Shown: positions 47,487-59,422, counted from the first letter of the stretch. The stretch: DNA of 64,000 nucleotides from Papaver somniferum (GCF_003573695.1 NC_039359.1:159052451-159116450), one strand, 5' to 3'. Numbers and translations are program-made. The notes: generated by a model from the sequence alone, not told the origin.

Positions 47487-47551
47487 GTTGGAATTGGAAG
47501 TGAAAGGTGATATCGGCAATTGAAAATTTATATTGCAACCGAGAGATTGAT

Positions 47552-47569
47552 CTCCCACTGTGGTGGCCA
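47552..47569 (-). other. Primer-site-like sequence of the Tat element
   Basis: The minus strand reads TGGCCACCACAGTGGGAG two bases from the LTR end. It is a diverged relative of the TGGCGCCGTCTGTGGGA primer site usual in Tat-lineage elements. Confidence 0.5.
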
Positions 47570-47571
47570 AT

Positions 47572-49984
47572 TGTTTGAGGGTGAAAACGGTTTCTACTAA
47601 TTTTGGTAATTTCGGGTGTGTGAGTGAGAAAACGAATTTAAACCCTAAACAATGTATTGCAAGGGAGTACTTTAGATTCGAGAGATCAATATGTACAAAT
47701 CCGACCTAAACCAAGAAATGGCCGTTCCAGACCATAATAGTTGATTCTGGAAGAGTAGTTGTTTTACGGCTTGTATCAGAAAGTGGGAAGCTAATAGATG
47801 GGAAAGCTAGCAAATGTTTCTGAGTGTTGTATGCTCCTGACCTGAACTTGTTTTTCGATGGAAATAGGTAAGACCTATTTATACAAGTCGAAGTGAAACG
47901 TACCCTGGTCTCGTAAGAAATTGAAAACGGATGAGTAAATGGGAGGAGGTGGTAACCGGTAACGCATGGAATTGAAGTTCCATAAAAGAAAGCGTTTCAC
48001 CATTGCTCCCTGTATTTACTAACCACCTCATCCCGATGACACTGTCTTGTAACTGGCGTAGTGTACGTCGCACGCTGTAAACCGCCAAACCAATACCCAA
48101 TGAACATCCCCCAGTTTGTGACATGTGTTGATGTCTCGAGTGTTTTCCTGAAAAACATGTAGCATGTTTTTGTTGTTTGGAAAGTTGAGCTTGGGATACT
48201 TGCCGGCTTGGTGGTGACCTTTGACGGTCGATATTTTGCATCCTTAGAGGAAGGGTAGCCGTTGATTATTGCAACCCTTCGTTTGGTATTGTTTGGGGGC
48301 GACCAAAACTAGAGCCTGTCGTAGGGCCAAAGGTTTCCATGCGTTAGCTGGTAACCTTGGACGGCTAAGATCTGCATCTTAGATGGAAAGGTGGTCGTCG
48401 ATTGTTGCAGGCCTTCGTTTTGGCAGTTGTAAAGGCGCGACAAGGTGGATGGCACGACATTGGCACATGTGGCATGGACGGCATTCCTTGGCGCGGTTTA
48501 GGTGTGGCCAAAGGTTACTATGCGTTGGTTGGCGACCTTGGATGACTAGGATTTTCATGTAAGATGGAAGGGTGGTCGTTGATTGTTGCAACCCTTCGTT
48601 TTGGCAGCCGTAAAGGGAAGGCCGACATGGCATGGTTTAAGCGTGGCAAGGTGGCTGGCACGGCATGCCATTGGCACATGTGGCATGGTCGGCATGTCTT
48701 GGAACGGTTTAGGTGTGGCCAAAACTAGGGTTTTGGAGTTGGGACGAAGGTTACCATGCGTTGTTTGGCGACCTTGGACGGCTAAGATTGGCGTCTCAGA
48801 TAGAAGGATGTTCGTTGATTGTCGCAAGCCTTCTTTTTGGTAGCCGCAAAGGAAAGGCCGGCATGGTAGGGTTTAGGCGCGGCAAGGTGGTTGGCATGCC
48901 ATTGGCACATGTGGCATGGCCGGCATGCCTTGGCGCGGTTTAGGCGTGGCCAAAACTTAGGATTTTGGAGTTGGGCCAAAGGTTACCATGCGTTGGTTGG
49001 CGACCTTTGACGGCTAAGATTGGCGTCTCATATAGAAGGATGGTCGTTGATTGTCGCAAGCCTTCGTTTTGGTAGTCGTAAAGGGAAGGTCGGCATGGTA
49101 GGGTTTAGGCGCGGCAAGGTGGCTGGCAAGCCATTGGCACATGTGGCATGGCCGACATGCCTTGGCGCAGTTTAGGCGTGGCCAAAACTAGGGTTTTGGC
49201 TTTGGGTCAAAGGTTACCATGCGTTGGTTGGCGACCTTGGACGGCTAAGATTTGCATCTGAGATGGAAAGGGTGGCTATTGATTGTTGCAACCCTTTGTT
49301 TTGGCAGCCATAAAAGAAAGGCCGACATGGAATGGCATGGCAAGGTGGTTGGCATGCCATTGGCACATGTGGTGCGGCTGGCATGGTCGGCATGCCTTGG
49401 CGCGGAGACGTGGCTTGCATGGCATGCCATTGGCATAGTGGTGCGGTTGGCATGGTCGGCATGCCTTGGCGCGGAGACGTGGCTGGCATGGCATGCCATT
49501 GGCACAGTGGTGCGGCTGGCATGGTTGGCATGCCTGGGCGCGGAGACGTGGATGGCGTGGTTTGCCATTGGCACGATGGTGCGGCTGGCAGGTTGGCATG
49601 CCTTGGCGCGGAGACGTGGCTGGCATGGTTTTTCATTGGCACGGTAGTGCGGCTGGCATGGTTGGCATGCCTTGGCGCGGAGACGTGGTTGGCATGGTTT
49701 GCCATTGGCACGGTGGTGCAGCTGGCATGGTTGGCATCCCTTGGCGCGGACATGTGGATGGCATGGTTAGCCATTGGCACAGTGGTGTGGCTGGCATGGT
49801 TGGCATGCCTTGGAGCGGTAGCATGAGAATTAGGGTTTGGCATAGATGATGTCAGTCAATGTTAAGGGTTCTGCCGTGGAACATGACCCATGTAAAAAAA
49901 AAGTACCCTGTAATCCTTACGTAGGCATGCTGATTGATTCAATAAATGTGCTAGTGGTCATAGTGACGTTATGTCAGATGTACA
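47572..49984 (-). repeat. 5' LTR of the Tat element (2.4 kb)
   Basis: Same ends as the LTR at 30,338-34,578, but only about four ~230-bp monomers (around 48,400-49,330), with one hybrid a/b unit and one c unit where the partner has three a-b-c sets. The 69-bp array (about 49,340-49,815) keeps seven units. Long frames here are repeat artefacts. Confidence 0.85.
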
Positions 49985-50030
49985 GTTTTACGATTTTAAC
50001 CCTAAGCTAAAAACCCCCATCAATAATAAC

Positions 50031-52211
50031 AAAATAAAATGCGGAAAAAAAATAACACAGACACCAGAAATTTTGTTAACGAGGAAACCGCAAAGGAAGA
50101 AAAACCCCGAGACCTAGTCCAGATTTGAACACCACATTGTATTAAGCCGCTACAGACACTAGCCTACTACCAAGCTAACTTCGAACTGGAATGTAGTTGA
50201 GCCCTAATCAATCTCACACTGATCAAGGTACAGTTGTGTTCCTTACGCCTCTTAAACCATGCCGGATTCTGCGCACTTGATTCCCTTAGCTGATCACACC
50301 CACAACTAAGAGTTGATACGACCCAAAGTTGAATACTTGATAAACAAATCTGTCTCACACGGAAAAGTCTATTGTATAGATAAATCTGTCTCCCATAGAT
50401 ACACCTATGAGTTTTGTTCCTTCTTTTGATAAATCAAGGTGAACAGAAACTAATTGATAAATCATACTTATATTCCCGAAGAAAAGCCTAGTATTATCAA
50501 TCACCTCACAATAATCTTAATCGATTAACGAAGAAGATATTGTGGAATCACAAACGACGAGTCGAAGATCTTTGTGACTACTTTTCAATCTTGCCTATCG
50601 AAGAATAAATCTCGAGAAAATCTTAAAGAAGATAGTACTCAATCACGATAGAAAACAACAAGATCAGAATACGCAACTACATAGAAAATAGTTGGGTCTG
50701 GATTCACAATCCCAATGAAGTCTTCAAGTCGTTAACCTACATGGTTTCGTGAAAACCTAATGTTAAAGGAGAATCGACTCTAGTCACAACTAGTATCACA
50801 CATGAGGTGTGGAGATTAGGTTTACCAATTGCTAGAGTTCTCCTTTATATAGTCTTCAAATCAGGGTTTGCAATCAATGTTACCTTGGTAACAAAGCATT
50901 CAATATTCACCGTTAGATGAAAACCTGATTAGATTCAAGCTAATATCTATCAACATTTAGATCGAACTTTGCTTGTTATACGCAAATGAAATGCACGTCA
51001 TTTAGATAAAGGTAATTGTACCTAAACGTCTACACTTAGTTAGTTCAACAATAGTTAACCAATGGTTAGACATATGAGAACTTTCATATCAACCTTATTC
51101 ATCTTTATCATAACTAGTTCAAATGACTCAAATGAAACTAGTTAGAAAGTTGTTCAATTGTTTATATTCTCATAGAAGTATACAAGACACCATTGAAGCA
51201 AAATCGATTTTGATTCACTCGAATCATTTCATGAACATTATAGCCACGGTTTTCAAAAGATTGCATTCCTTATTATATAAATGTATTAGTTCATGAACAA
51301 ACCGATTTTGGAACATAACCTACTTAAGTATGCAAACAGGTACGCATACCTAAGTAGCTGAACTGAGTTTGGTTACGCCAGTACGCGGACGGGTACGCGT
51401 ACCATTTTACACTTCCAAACTCCAGCAGAAATTCAAGGAACTTGAACTTCCGCCAGTACGCGTACGGGTACGCATACTTAGTTCCCGGAATTCCAACAAC
51501 CAACCAGTACGTGTACGGGTACGCATACCATGGTTCCCGGTTTTGGACTTTACACAAATGTGAATACACACTATGTTTATATTGAATCATGGTTACATGT
51601 TCTAAACCCTCATTTCAATCATCGAATCATTCTTGGAAGACGAAAATAGATGTCTCACACAAACTATTAGCTTCAAAGTAATTTTCAAGTGATCGAATGA
51701 TCAATACGAAACATCCTGAGTCTACATCAAATGACTCTCTCAAACAAATCATGTAAGATGTTACAATAGTATTTTCACATGATCATCTTTTGACTCCCGT
51801 CAAGAATAAAAGATGAATTTGGTTAAAGTGAAAGCTTACCAACACATATTTCGAGAAATAGATAAGTGAGATAAATTCGGCTTGAAATACCAGTTGTATA
51901 TAATTGAAGTCTATATAGCAATATGACTTTTTGTCTCAAATGAGAAATAGAGTAGATAGACTTTTGAGTGATAGAAGAGTTCAATTCTCCACATACCTTT
52001 TCTTCATGAAGTTCCACAAGTTCCCTTGAGTAGTTTTTTGTCTTCATTCGATGAACACCGTGAATTCTAAAGCTTAACTACACATACTATCCTAATCTGA
52101 AACTTAGCTATAAGTAGACTAGAAACCAAGACTTATAGTTTTGGAAACTAAACTTGACAAACAAGCTTGAGAAAACAACGCTTGCGATTTCGACCGAGCA
52201 GTGCTCTAACA
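50031..52211 (-). repeat. Distal part of a Copia-family LTR (probably element B)
   Basis: Follows the reference LTR from aaaataaaatgcgg (compare 27,150) to ctctaaca at 52,211. Begins where the LTR piece at 30,021-30,337 stops, so the two are probably halves of one LTR split by the Tat element; together ~2.5 kb. It is a diverged subfamily: the U3 repeat box reads gtacgcgtacgggtacgc (51,380-51,520) in place of gttcgcggact. Confidence 0.75.
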
Positions 52212-52800
52212 GAAAGCCTCAAGCCAAAAAAATTCACTAAGCCAAATAGGTTATGCCAAATCAACCAAATGCATGTGCTTAGATTCAACAACTTCATTAT
52301 GTTTTTGAGTATGTGGACAAGATACTTCATGAACAATACCACCAGCTGACAAGAAATAAGCTAATTCATTATTGAGAAATTCTTTACCTCCATCAATTTT
52401 CTTGAAATATGACTTTTCATATAAGGGAAATATCCAACGAAATTTGGAATATTTATCAATAACATTGACATAGTACCTATATCTAGAATTAGATGGTACA
52501 AGACATATGGTCCCAAAGATCCAAATGAAGTGATTCAAGAGGTCTAATCCTAATATAAGAAGAAACAGAAAACAGAAGCTTGTGACTCCTGCCCAAATGA
52601 CAATCATGACAAAATAAAGGTGTCAATTGCTTTGTAGGAAAGGATGTGCCAATCTTTTATTCCGTATGGAAACAGTGATCGCTGGAGATATAGAAGATGA
52701 CAAAGTTGTATTTGATGAAGTAAATGTTGTGTTTGCTGGTGATGAAGCTTTATTGGATTGTTTTTATTGTTGCGGAAATTGTAAGGGATACAATCCATTA
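52212..52800 (-). pseudogene. Copia element C: integrase remnant
   Basis: The frame at 52,251-52,607 reads RYRYYVNVIDKYSKFRWIFP and later GGKEFLNNELAYFLSAGGIV and HNEVVESKHMHLVDLA, which are core motifs of Copia integrase. Upstream, in a shifted frame, a His/Cys-rich stretch around 52,600-52,660 fits the GAG-pre-integrase zinc-binding segment. The core sequence lacks a stretch before GGKEF, so it is internally deleted. It is cut at 52,212 by the LTR to the left. Confidence 0.75.
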
Positions 52801-52890
52801 CATTGAGGGAATTTCAGAGTTACTCTCCCAGATGAGAGATCCTTGACACAAAAGACATCATAGTCAAAGGTGACAGAACAATTGTTATCC

Positions 52891-53181
52891 TTAGTAAAAT
52901 ATATGCACAGATAGTAGATTACTAGATTCTTGAGGAACCAATAAAATCCTATTCAATGCAAAAGAAGTATCAGAAGCAGATTTTAGTGAAGAACCAATTT
53001 TAGTTATTTGCATACCTTCACTATTAGTTGCTTGAATAACTTCAAAACCATCATAAGTGGTTGTAAGTTGTAATTCAGATTCGTCAAAAGTTATATGATT
53101 TTTTGCTCCAAAATATGCATACCAATTCTCCAAAAATATTTGCAGTAGTGAGCATTGCATGCACTCAGATTGTGAGGAGTG
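52891..53181 (-). pseudogene. Copia element C: protease-side linker
   Basis: Frame with NWYAYFGAKNHITFDESELQ and ALNRILLVPQESSNLLSVHI. This matches the segment around the Copia aspartic protease and gag-pre-integrase linker ('W--DSGA--H-T', 'L--VLLVP----NLLSV'). The expected DSGA is changed to YFGA, so the active-site Asp is missing. Confidence 0.65.
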
Positions 53182-54250
53182 TTAACATTTTGTATACAAA
53201 GTTGGGTTTATGCATGCATTCAAGTGCATTGTGACCAGTTTTGTTGCATATTTGAAAGGGAATAGATCAGTAGTGGCAGTAGAAAAGGAGGAAGAAGCAA
53301 TTGAAGTAGTATTTGATTTTGGTGGTGGTATTGAATAAAACTGAAATGGATAGGATGGTGTTGGTCTAGGTGGTAAAGTGAAATGTCCTCTAAACTGAGA
53401 ATAAGAATTCCTCCCCCTACCACGATATGAATGAGATGAAAAAGATCTTGGATATGAAGATCCAAATTGATTTTGAAAAAAAAGAGCAAATGATCTAATG
53501 TTAGCTTTAGACAACAAAGACTTAGATCTATCATTGATGACAATTTCCTCACTTACTAGCAGATTGTGCAATTTACCAAACGAGACAGGAGGATGTCGAA
53601 CTCGAATTAATATGCTAAAAGCATGATAAAAATGACCAACACCATTAAGAACATTGACAACTAACTCTTTATCTGAAATAACTGATCCAGCGGCAACAGG
53701 TTGATCAACAATTTTCTTGATTTCACTCAAGAATGCAGACATTGAAAAAGATCCAAGTTTTAGAGATTGAAGTGTAGATCTTAATTGAATGACATGAGTA
53801 GTAGAAGTTATTGCAAACCTGGATTCTATATTGTTCCAAAGATCAAACGAAGATTCTTCTCCAACAACATAAGGAATTACAACTTTATATACTGTTGAAT
53901 AGATCCATAACATAAGTGTGTTATAACTTCATGTAAACATTTTAAAATCAGTCCTAATCGGTGAGTCAATTATGATTTTTGCACTCCTAGGATCTCATTT
54001 TGCTCTTCCTCTAACAAAAGTCTCTTGGATTTATTGTATCTCCGTTATGATTCGCCGGTGTAAGATATTAAGGAGGACATTGAAGAGATCCGTCCAAGAA
54101 TCCATGAACTTTGTACTTCTTCAGCAGTGGAAATAAAGCACTTCTCCAAGTTATGAAATTATCATCTTTAAGCTTTTGTGGAGATGATACTGGTAATTTG
54201 ATTCAAAGGAATGCGAGCAATTCTTGCTTCATAGTGTACTAAAGCTATTA
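53182..54250 (-). pseudogene. Copia element C: gag remnant (UBN2 type)
   Basis: The 243-codon frame to 53,913 has SSFDLWNNIESRFAITSTTH, an IKKIVDQPVAAGSVISDKEL segment and then a Gly/Arg/Ser/Phe-rich tail (SHSYRGRGRNSYSQFRGHF) before the protease. This is the gag layout of RE1-type Copia elements. Sequence from 53,914 to 54,250 continues the N-terminal part in broken frames. It differs from the SIRE-like gags at 7,000-8,900 and 29,200-29,900, so C is another lineage. Confidence 0.75.
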
Positions 54251-54379
54251 AGATTCAGTTGATGTAAGAAAGAAATTGAGAAACAAAAATAAATGAGATC
54301 CGATGAAATTAAGAATAGAATAAAAGAAGATCATAGAAACTCCATTAATGGTGATTATTCAGCGGAAAATGGGATCGAA

Positions 54380-54395
54380 GATGAACCTGATACCA
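54380..54395 (-). other. Primer binding site of element C
   Basis: gatgaacctgatacca is the reverse of TGGTATCAGGTTCATC, a Met-tRNA-type Copia primer site. It places the 5' LTR of C just to its right and confirms the minus orientation. Confidence 0.85.
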
Positions 54396-54397
54396 TA

Positions 54398-54985
54398 GTA
54401 GAATGCTTTCATTCGTAGAATTATTAGACTGTTGCAATTGATCAAGTCAGTTATCTTAGTTACATTCAATAGTAGAGAACATAAAGGAATATATACATTC
54501 ATAGATATCATGTAACCGACTTCTAAGACAAACTAAAGGAACCGATAGAGAGACCACAACTCACACTAGTGACAGCCTGCAGAGACATGACTGGATACAA
54601 CTATAATCACAATTACAGTTAGAATGATGTAAAGAGAGTGTCACTGAGAGTGATTACTGTTACTAAAGAACAAAATCGATTATCCGACATGATTTGTACC
54701 AATACAATTAAGTCAGTTATCTTAGATATATTGGTAGATATCATGTAACCGACATGACTCTTCTGAGACAAACTAAAGGAACCAATAGAGAGACCACAAC
54801 TCACACTAGTGACAGCCTGTAGAGACATGACTGGATCCAACTGTAATAACAATTACAATTAAAGTGATGTAAAGAGAGTGTCACTGAGAATGATCACTGT
54901 TACCAAAGAACAAAATCAATTATCCGGCAAAATTCATACCGGTACAATTATAATTAAGGTGCATTGAGCAATAACCGAAACCAAT
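54398..54985 (-). repeat. 5' LTR of element C with 240-bp tandem duplication
   Basis: Follows the primer site. Two copies of a unit with 'aagtcagttatcttag', 'accgacatgactcttctgag' / 'accgacttctaagac' and 'agagagaccacaactcacac' lie 240 bp apart (the last word at 54,547 and 54,787). The outer boundary is uncertain. Confidence 0.65.
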
Positions 54986-56215
54986 ATTTTCTTTTCAAAT
55001 CAAAATTTTAATACAATTACAAACTAACTATCAAAGTGATGTTTCCTCCGAATGTCAAACTACATTCAATCCATCTTTAACCCTTATAGTTGTAGTTAGC
55101 TAACATATATTTTTAGTCCCGGACATAAGGAAAAAAAAATTAAATGTCGCTTTGGTCGCGTTTTTCTCTGATTTTATTTTTTTATACAATAAATTTCTTT
55201 TTGCAATTATTTATATTTACAATTATTCTATTCATTTTAACTTTATTGTCTATCTAACATTTTGTAGATGTATTGTCATTCATCATCGTCTCTAGTTATA
55301 TGATGCGTTCCAAAAAATTTACTGTGACTTTTGCCATCTTATCTTCAATGAATATACAGCCTCACCCCTGGAAATAACGAGATCTTCAAGTTTATGGGCA
55401 AAATACTCCTTCCTTACAGGAGCATTTCTTTTCAAGCATGAATACAATCAAATCAAATGGTCAGAATTTTTTCTGGAATATACCATCATCTTTCCCTTAT
55501 ACATAATAAAAAAATTTGGGTATCTTTGTGGTTTATTGCTCTTTCTCTTCGCGATCTACTTGTAGTTGATATCCTTATTTATATTAGGATTTTGATTGTC
55601 TTGATATTTTTTTATGTATTTTGATGTTTTTGTTGATCTTGTAAGCGAACATGTAATCACTATTTTGATTCGAATGAATTGACCAAAAAAAAGTACATTT
55701 AACCAAGGTAAATAGGTGATGTAAAAACCAAATAATTTTTTTATAAATCGCGAACTCTTGTTAAAGACCCCTCCTATTGACAGGGACGTCATCTTATTCC
55801 AAGGGACGAGAACTTTTTTCCTTTTTTACTTTTTGGATCAACCAAGACCCACCACCAAATTCAACATCGGTCCCCAATCGACCACTCACCACCACCATGG
55901 CTAACAGTTGAGAATGATCTCTAACAATACCAATAATGATTATTTTTATTTTTAATGTAGAAATTTTAAATGGATGATATCTGTTTTAGTAAAACTGAAT
56001 TTGTATTGGAAGAAATTCAAAGAGAGAGATTGGTGCCCTGTGTTTGCTAAATTATTCAGTTCAACAGATGTTGGGTTCAAACGTCAAAGAAGTAAAGTTG
56101 TAACACATAAGTTAAGGAAGATGCTGAATTAATTAGTTTAACATTTGAAGAAGATGGATCAACATCTTCTTTATTTTAACGAAACGATATACAAGTTTTT
56201 TTTTTTTTTTTTTTT
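54986..56215. other. AT-rich spacer, no gene seen
   Basis: About 1.2 kb with short random frames, several A/T runs and a T20 run at 56,196-56,215. No repeat shared with other parts of the window was noticed. Confidence 0.5.
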
Positions 56216-56782
56216 GAGAAATTGAGAAATATAGACCTATTTGAAACCAGTTTTCAAATAAAGGCCTGTTTTTTTCAACTTTTCAAATATAGGCCCGTTT
56301 CCACTATTCCATCCATCTCGGTTAAGTCACATTTTATTTTTATTTATATACTCTTTATTCATTGCCACGTTAACCTTCTTCATCCTTTTAAGGTTCGTTG
56401 ATCTCGGTACAAGATCGCTTCACCATTTTCAGGTTCGTTACATCATTCCCCAAAAGGGTTCATCATTCAAGTGTTAAGAGTTTAGAGTTTAGGGTTCATG
56501 TTTTTTAATTCAGTGTTCAGGGTTTCCAAGTTCAGGGTTCATGGTTTTAGGGTTCGGGTTCCCAAGTTATTGGTTCCAGGGCTTTTAGTTGGTGGAAAAT
56601 CGACCTTGCACAAAGGAGATGGGGTTTAGGGGTATATAAGACTTTTTAATAGGTGAGATAACTGCCACCTTGCACTTAACCGGATGGAAGTCAAAACATA
56701 CCTATATTCGAAAAGTTCAAAAAAACGGGCCTATATTCGAAAACGCATAAAAAAACAGGCCTATATTTTCAAATTGCCCTTC
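56216..56782. mobile_element. Foldback / MULE-like MITE with ~105-bp inverted repeats
   Basis: The left arm (56,216-56,330) and the reversed right arm (56,675-56,782) align over ~105 bp with shared words aaatatag(g/a)cct, aggcctgttttttt, aatataggcccgttt and ccatc(c/t)...ggttaag. It sits between T-rich runs (T20 on the left, tctttttttt on the right), which may hide the target duplication. The ~345-bp centre includes degenerate 'ttcagggttcatggttt' repeats and has no ORF. Confidence 0.65.
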
Positions 56783-57336
56783 TTTTTTTTAGGATCTTAA
56801 TGATGATTGATGAAGATATGATCAAACTCTCTTTCTATTTGATATAGATTAACTCTTTTTCATCAAGAAGGTTTTATATTTGGATCTTGATAATGATCAA
56901 GATGTGGTAATTAAAACCTCTTGTTTTACTGAATGAGGAAATCAAAGTGGGAACAAAATTTGAGACTTGAACTGCACCGGATGGATCGGCCCTGCAACTA
57001 TAACTTTCATAAAATGTTTGATACATTGGGCCTTGCGTAGATTACCTGCATCTATAACAAACTTGCCCTGTTAAGGCCTATTCCTATGCACATGCCAAAC
57101 ATTATTTTTGGCATATATGCACCCACTATGGGTACGCCAAACTGCCAAACTCATATGCCAATATGTTTTTCCTGTCATATAGGCATACACGACATAGTTT
57201 CCACCGAGCGATAGAGTCTCGGTCGCTCGATGGTCAAACATTCGTGTGTTGGTCATTTAATCGACAACGATAGTCAAGCTGTCGCTCGCTACTATGATAA
57301 TCGCTTATTAGATCTGAATCCATATTCCCCCCCCCC

Positions 57337-57344
57337 TATAAATA
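57337..57344 (+). promoter_or_regulatory. TATA box of the left Harbinger gene
   Basis: TATAAATA after a C9 run, 44 bp before the ATG at 57,388. The same octamer serves the opposite gene at 59,423-59,430. Confidence 0.55.
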
Positions 57345-57387
57345 CCCGATTTATACCAATTCCAACCCAATTTCAAATTCATTTCAC

Positions 57388-57855
57388 ATGCCTAGTGCTC
57401 GCATAATCGAAGTGGATTTTACTTCAGAGGAAGATGTTTCTCTAATTCGATGTTGGGTTTTAGTTGCAAGCGATAGATATTTCACTTTAGAGGCTTTTAA
57501 CCTATGGGACACTGTATTTCAAAGGTTTACGGTGTTAAGTCACGTAAATCCAACAAGAACAAATGAGTGTCTTCAAAATCGTTATTGTTTTATCAATGAC
57601 AATGTTAGAAAGTATCAGCAAATTATGTGGTTGATAAAAGGGGATAACCCTGGGTTATCAAATGAAGAACTAAAAATCAGAGCTCGTACCAAATTCGGCG
57701 AAGACAATGGAAGATGGTTTAGTCCGACGAATGTTATGAACTCTACAATATTCATGTGCAGGGATTCAAATTATAAGTATTGTGTTATACAATCAAGGTT
57801 AATTTTTGATGAATGTAAAACTAGTTTCAATCTGAATATTAATCTAAAAAGATAG
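57388..57855 (+). CDS. Myb/SANT-like protein (Harbinger ORF1 type)
   Basis: 155 codons from ATG. Residues ~10-110 follow the layout of plant PIF/Harbinger ORF1-like Myb/SANT proteins: an FTSEEDVSLIRCWVLVASD opening, an aromatic W----FQRF segment, then TNECLQNRYCFINDNVRKYQ and a downstream FSPTNVMNS helix. Family members usually have LKNRW where this has LQNRY. ORF1 proteins bind transposon ends and help the transposase enter the nucleus. The canonical Trp positions are partly replaced, and the C-terminus looks short. The function here is inferred from family pattern and position. Confidence 0.6.
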   Translation: MPSARIIEVDFTSEEDVSLIRCWVLVASDRYFTLEAFNLWDTVFQRFTVLSHVNPTRTNECLQNRYCFINDNVRKYQQIMWLIKGDNPGLSNEELKIRARTKFGEDNGRWFSPTNVMNSTIFMCRDSNYKYCVIQSRLIFDECKTSFNLNINLKR

Positions 57856-57926
57856 TTCCATTAATTTAAAAAAAAAATACATTTCATCTAATTTGCTTAC
57901 ATTTCAACTAAAAGATTACATTTAAA

Positions 57927-59343
57927 CTACTCATTTGCTTGTCCATTTCCTCCCTGACCAAAGATCCAATTGCCTGCATTTTCGGGATCCATAGAGTTGT
58001 TCAACAAATCAGTTATGGTGCCGGTTTGAGAGTCACTTGGTGCTTGAGTCTCATCAGAATCACTATAACCTTGATAAGCAATGGGATGAGGGGGTATGTT
58101 AACACGATACAAATCTTGGAATACGTTTTGTTGATATTGATGCTGGAATGGTTGAAATGCTGATGAGGTCGAGGCAATTGGGGTATACAGATTCGTTTTC
58201 CTAACTATTTCCATGTTCACACCACCACCTGGAGTCATTATGTCAGTTTGCAATTACTAAACATGTAAGAGTTGTTTCTTCACCACCACGTACTACTTGA
58301 CTATCTAACACCATGTTTGGGGTTGAACTTTCTGGTACCTCTTCCATAGGAAGACGTCTCAATCTTCTTTCACTTCTTTCACGACTTTGTTGACTTCAAC
58401 GTCTTTGCTGACTTCCACCTGGACTCATTCCTCTACTAGCTCCTGTAACACTGGGACTCAAATGAGTCATTCTTCTACCATCTCCTGTAACACCGAGACT
58501 CATTCCCCTACCACTACCTGAACCATCAGTACCCTCAAGTCCTTGACTCATCTCAAACATCATGTTTTCCCTCATTTTTTGCATCTCATCCAAGTGAAAA
58601 CTCTGAAATCCCTGAAATAGAGTCTCAAAATCGTTCAACCTGGTCTGATATTGCAACTCTGTAACATTGACCCCGAAGTATGGATAAGTCCGAGTAGGTG
58701 CACTAGAAACAATTGGATAAGTAACAATCTCTCCAGATGTGCTGGATATAGTCTTTACTTCCCAAGAAAATGGTAGCATGTTTGACGAAGAACTTTGAGA
58801 AGGATATGCAAATGCGTCACCCGTCTCTGGTGGAGGTTGAGAAGGAAGAAATTCATTGTCAAGTGGCAACCTACCTAAAGCTGGGAAATCCATCCGACCC
58901 AAACTTTGCGGTTGCATAGCAATATTTGGTTTGAAAATAGTGTTATACCAAGATAGGTACTCATTTCTGTCCATCGGCTCCCGGATCAATTCATCAGCTT
59001 CTTGCCAATGATGACCTTCCCTTATCAATTTGAAGTAATCGTCTGCTGAAACATCTGAACTAGGATAAGAAAGGTGATTAGAGAATACACCAAGATACCT
59101 TCTAACTCTCTCTTGAACAACAGGGGGAAGTAATTCAAAAATTGTACGTAACTCAGTCCATCCACCTCTTAGATTTATCGAGTTAGATCGCTCCTCATGA
59201 TCAGAAAGGTGATTAGAGAATACACCTTCACCGGCTACTTGTCTAACATTATTAAACTCGTAATTTGTATCCACAACAAAACTTACTCCACTGCCTGAGG
59301 TACTAGTACATCCTGCCTTTTTGTTTCTTTTTCTTCTCTCCAT
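57927..59343 (-). pseudogene. Second Harbinger-borne gene, unrecognised, with a break
   Basis: 315 codons from ATG 59,343 to a TGA near 58,396; open sequence with the same Ser/Gln/Pro/Met-rich character resumes at 58,253-57,927. N-terminus is basic (ERRKRNKKAG). A repeated GVFSNHLS motif lies at residues ~40 and ~86 around LRTIFELLPPVVQERVRRYL. A segment NEYLSWYNTIFKPNI weakly recalls the tail of plant mobile-domain proteins. The C-terminal third has Met/Gly-rich repeats (SLGVTGDGRRM, SPSVTGASRGM). It is not a DDE transposase. It may be a captured gene or a transposon accessory protein. Confidence 0.4.
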
Positions 59344-59422
59344 ATTTGTTTCAGAAAATCAAAAGATAATCGTTTTAGCTTAAGAAGAAGTTTAAGAAGA
59401 AGAATTGAGAAGATAGGTGCGG

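Larger units (their letters stand above)
30338..49984 (-). mobile_element. Tat-type Ty3/Gypsy element, pol-deleted, with nested CACTA
   Basis: LTRs at 30,338-34,578 and 47,572-49,984 share ends TGTACATCTGACATAACG... / ...CCCTCAAACA on the minus strand. Order on the minus strand: 5' LTR, primer-like site, gag, protease-like domain, integrase C-terminal tail, spacer with an antisense ORF, polypurine aagaagggga, 3' LTR. Reverse transcriptase, RNase H and the integrase core are absent, so it is non-autonomous. About 8.5 kb of its length is the nested CACTA transposon. A 5-bp ataac direct repeat (30,333-30,337 and 50,026-50,030) may be the target duplication, but 41 unexplained bases separate the right copy from the LTR end. 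Confidence 0.8.

Noticed and set aside
47173..47523. 116-codon + strand frame, Ala/Gly/Val-rich
   Set aside because: It is the antisense shadow of the Tat gag N-terminus, which reads on the minus strand from 47,486 and continues across the CACTA insertion.
49214..49849. Frames of 109-209 codons on both strands
   Set aside because: Same 69-bp array in the other LTR of the Tat element.
56478..56590. Interstitial telomere repeat
   Set aside because: The motifs resemble tttaggg only loosely ('gtttagggttcatg', 'ttcagggttt') and are too irregular.
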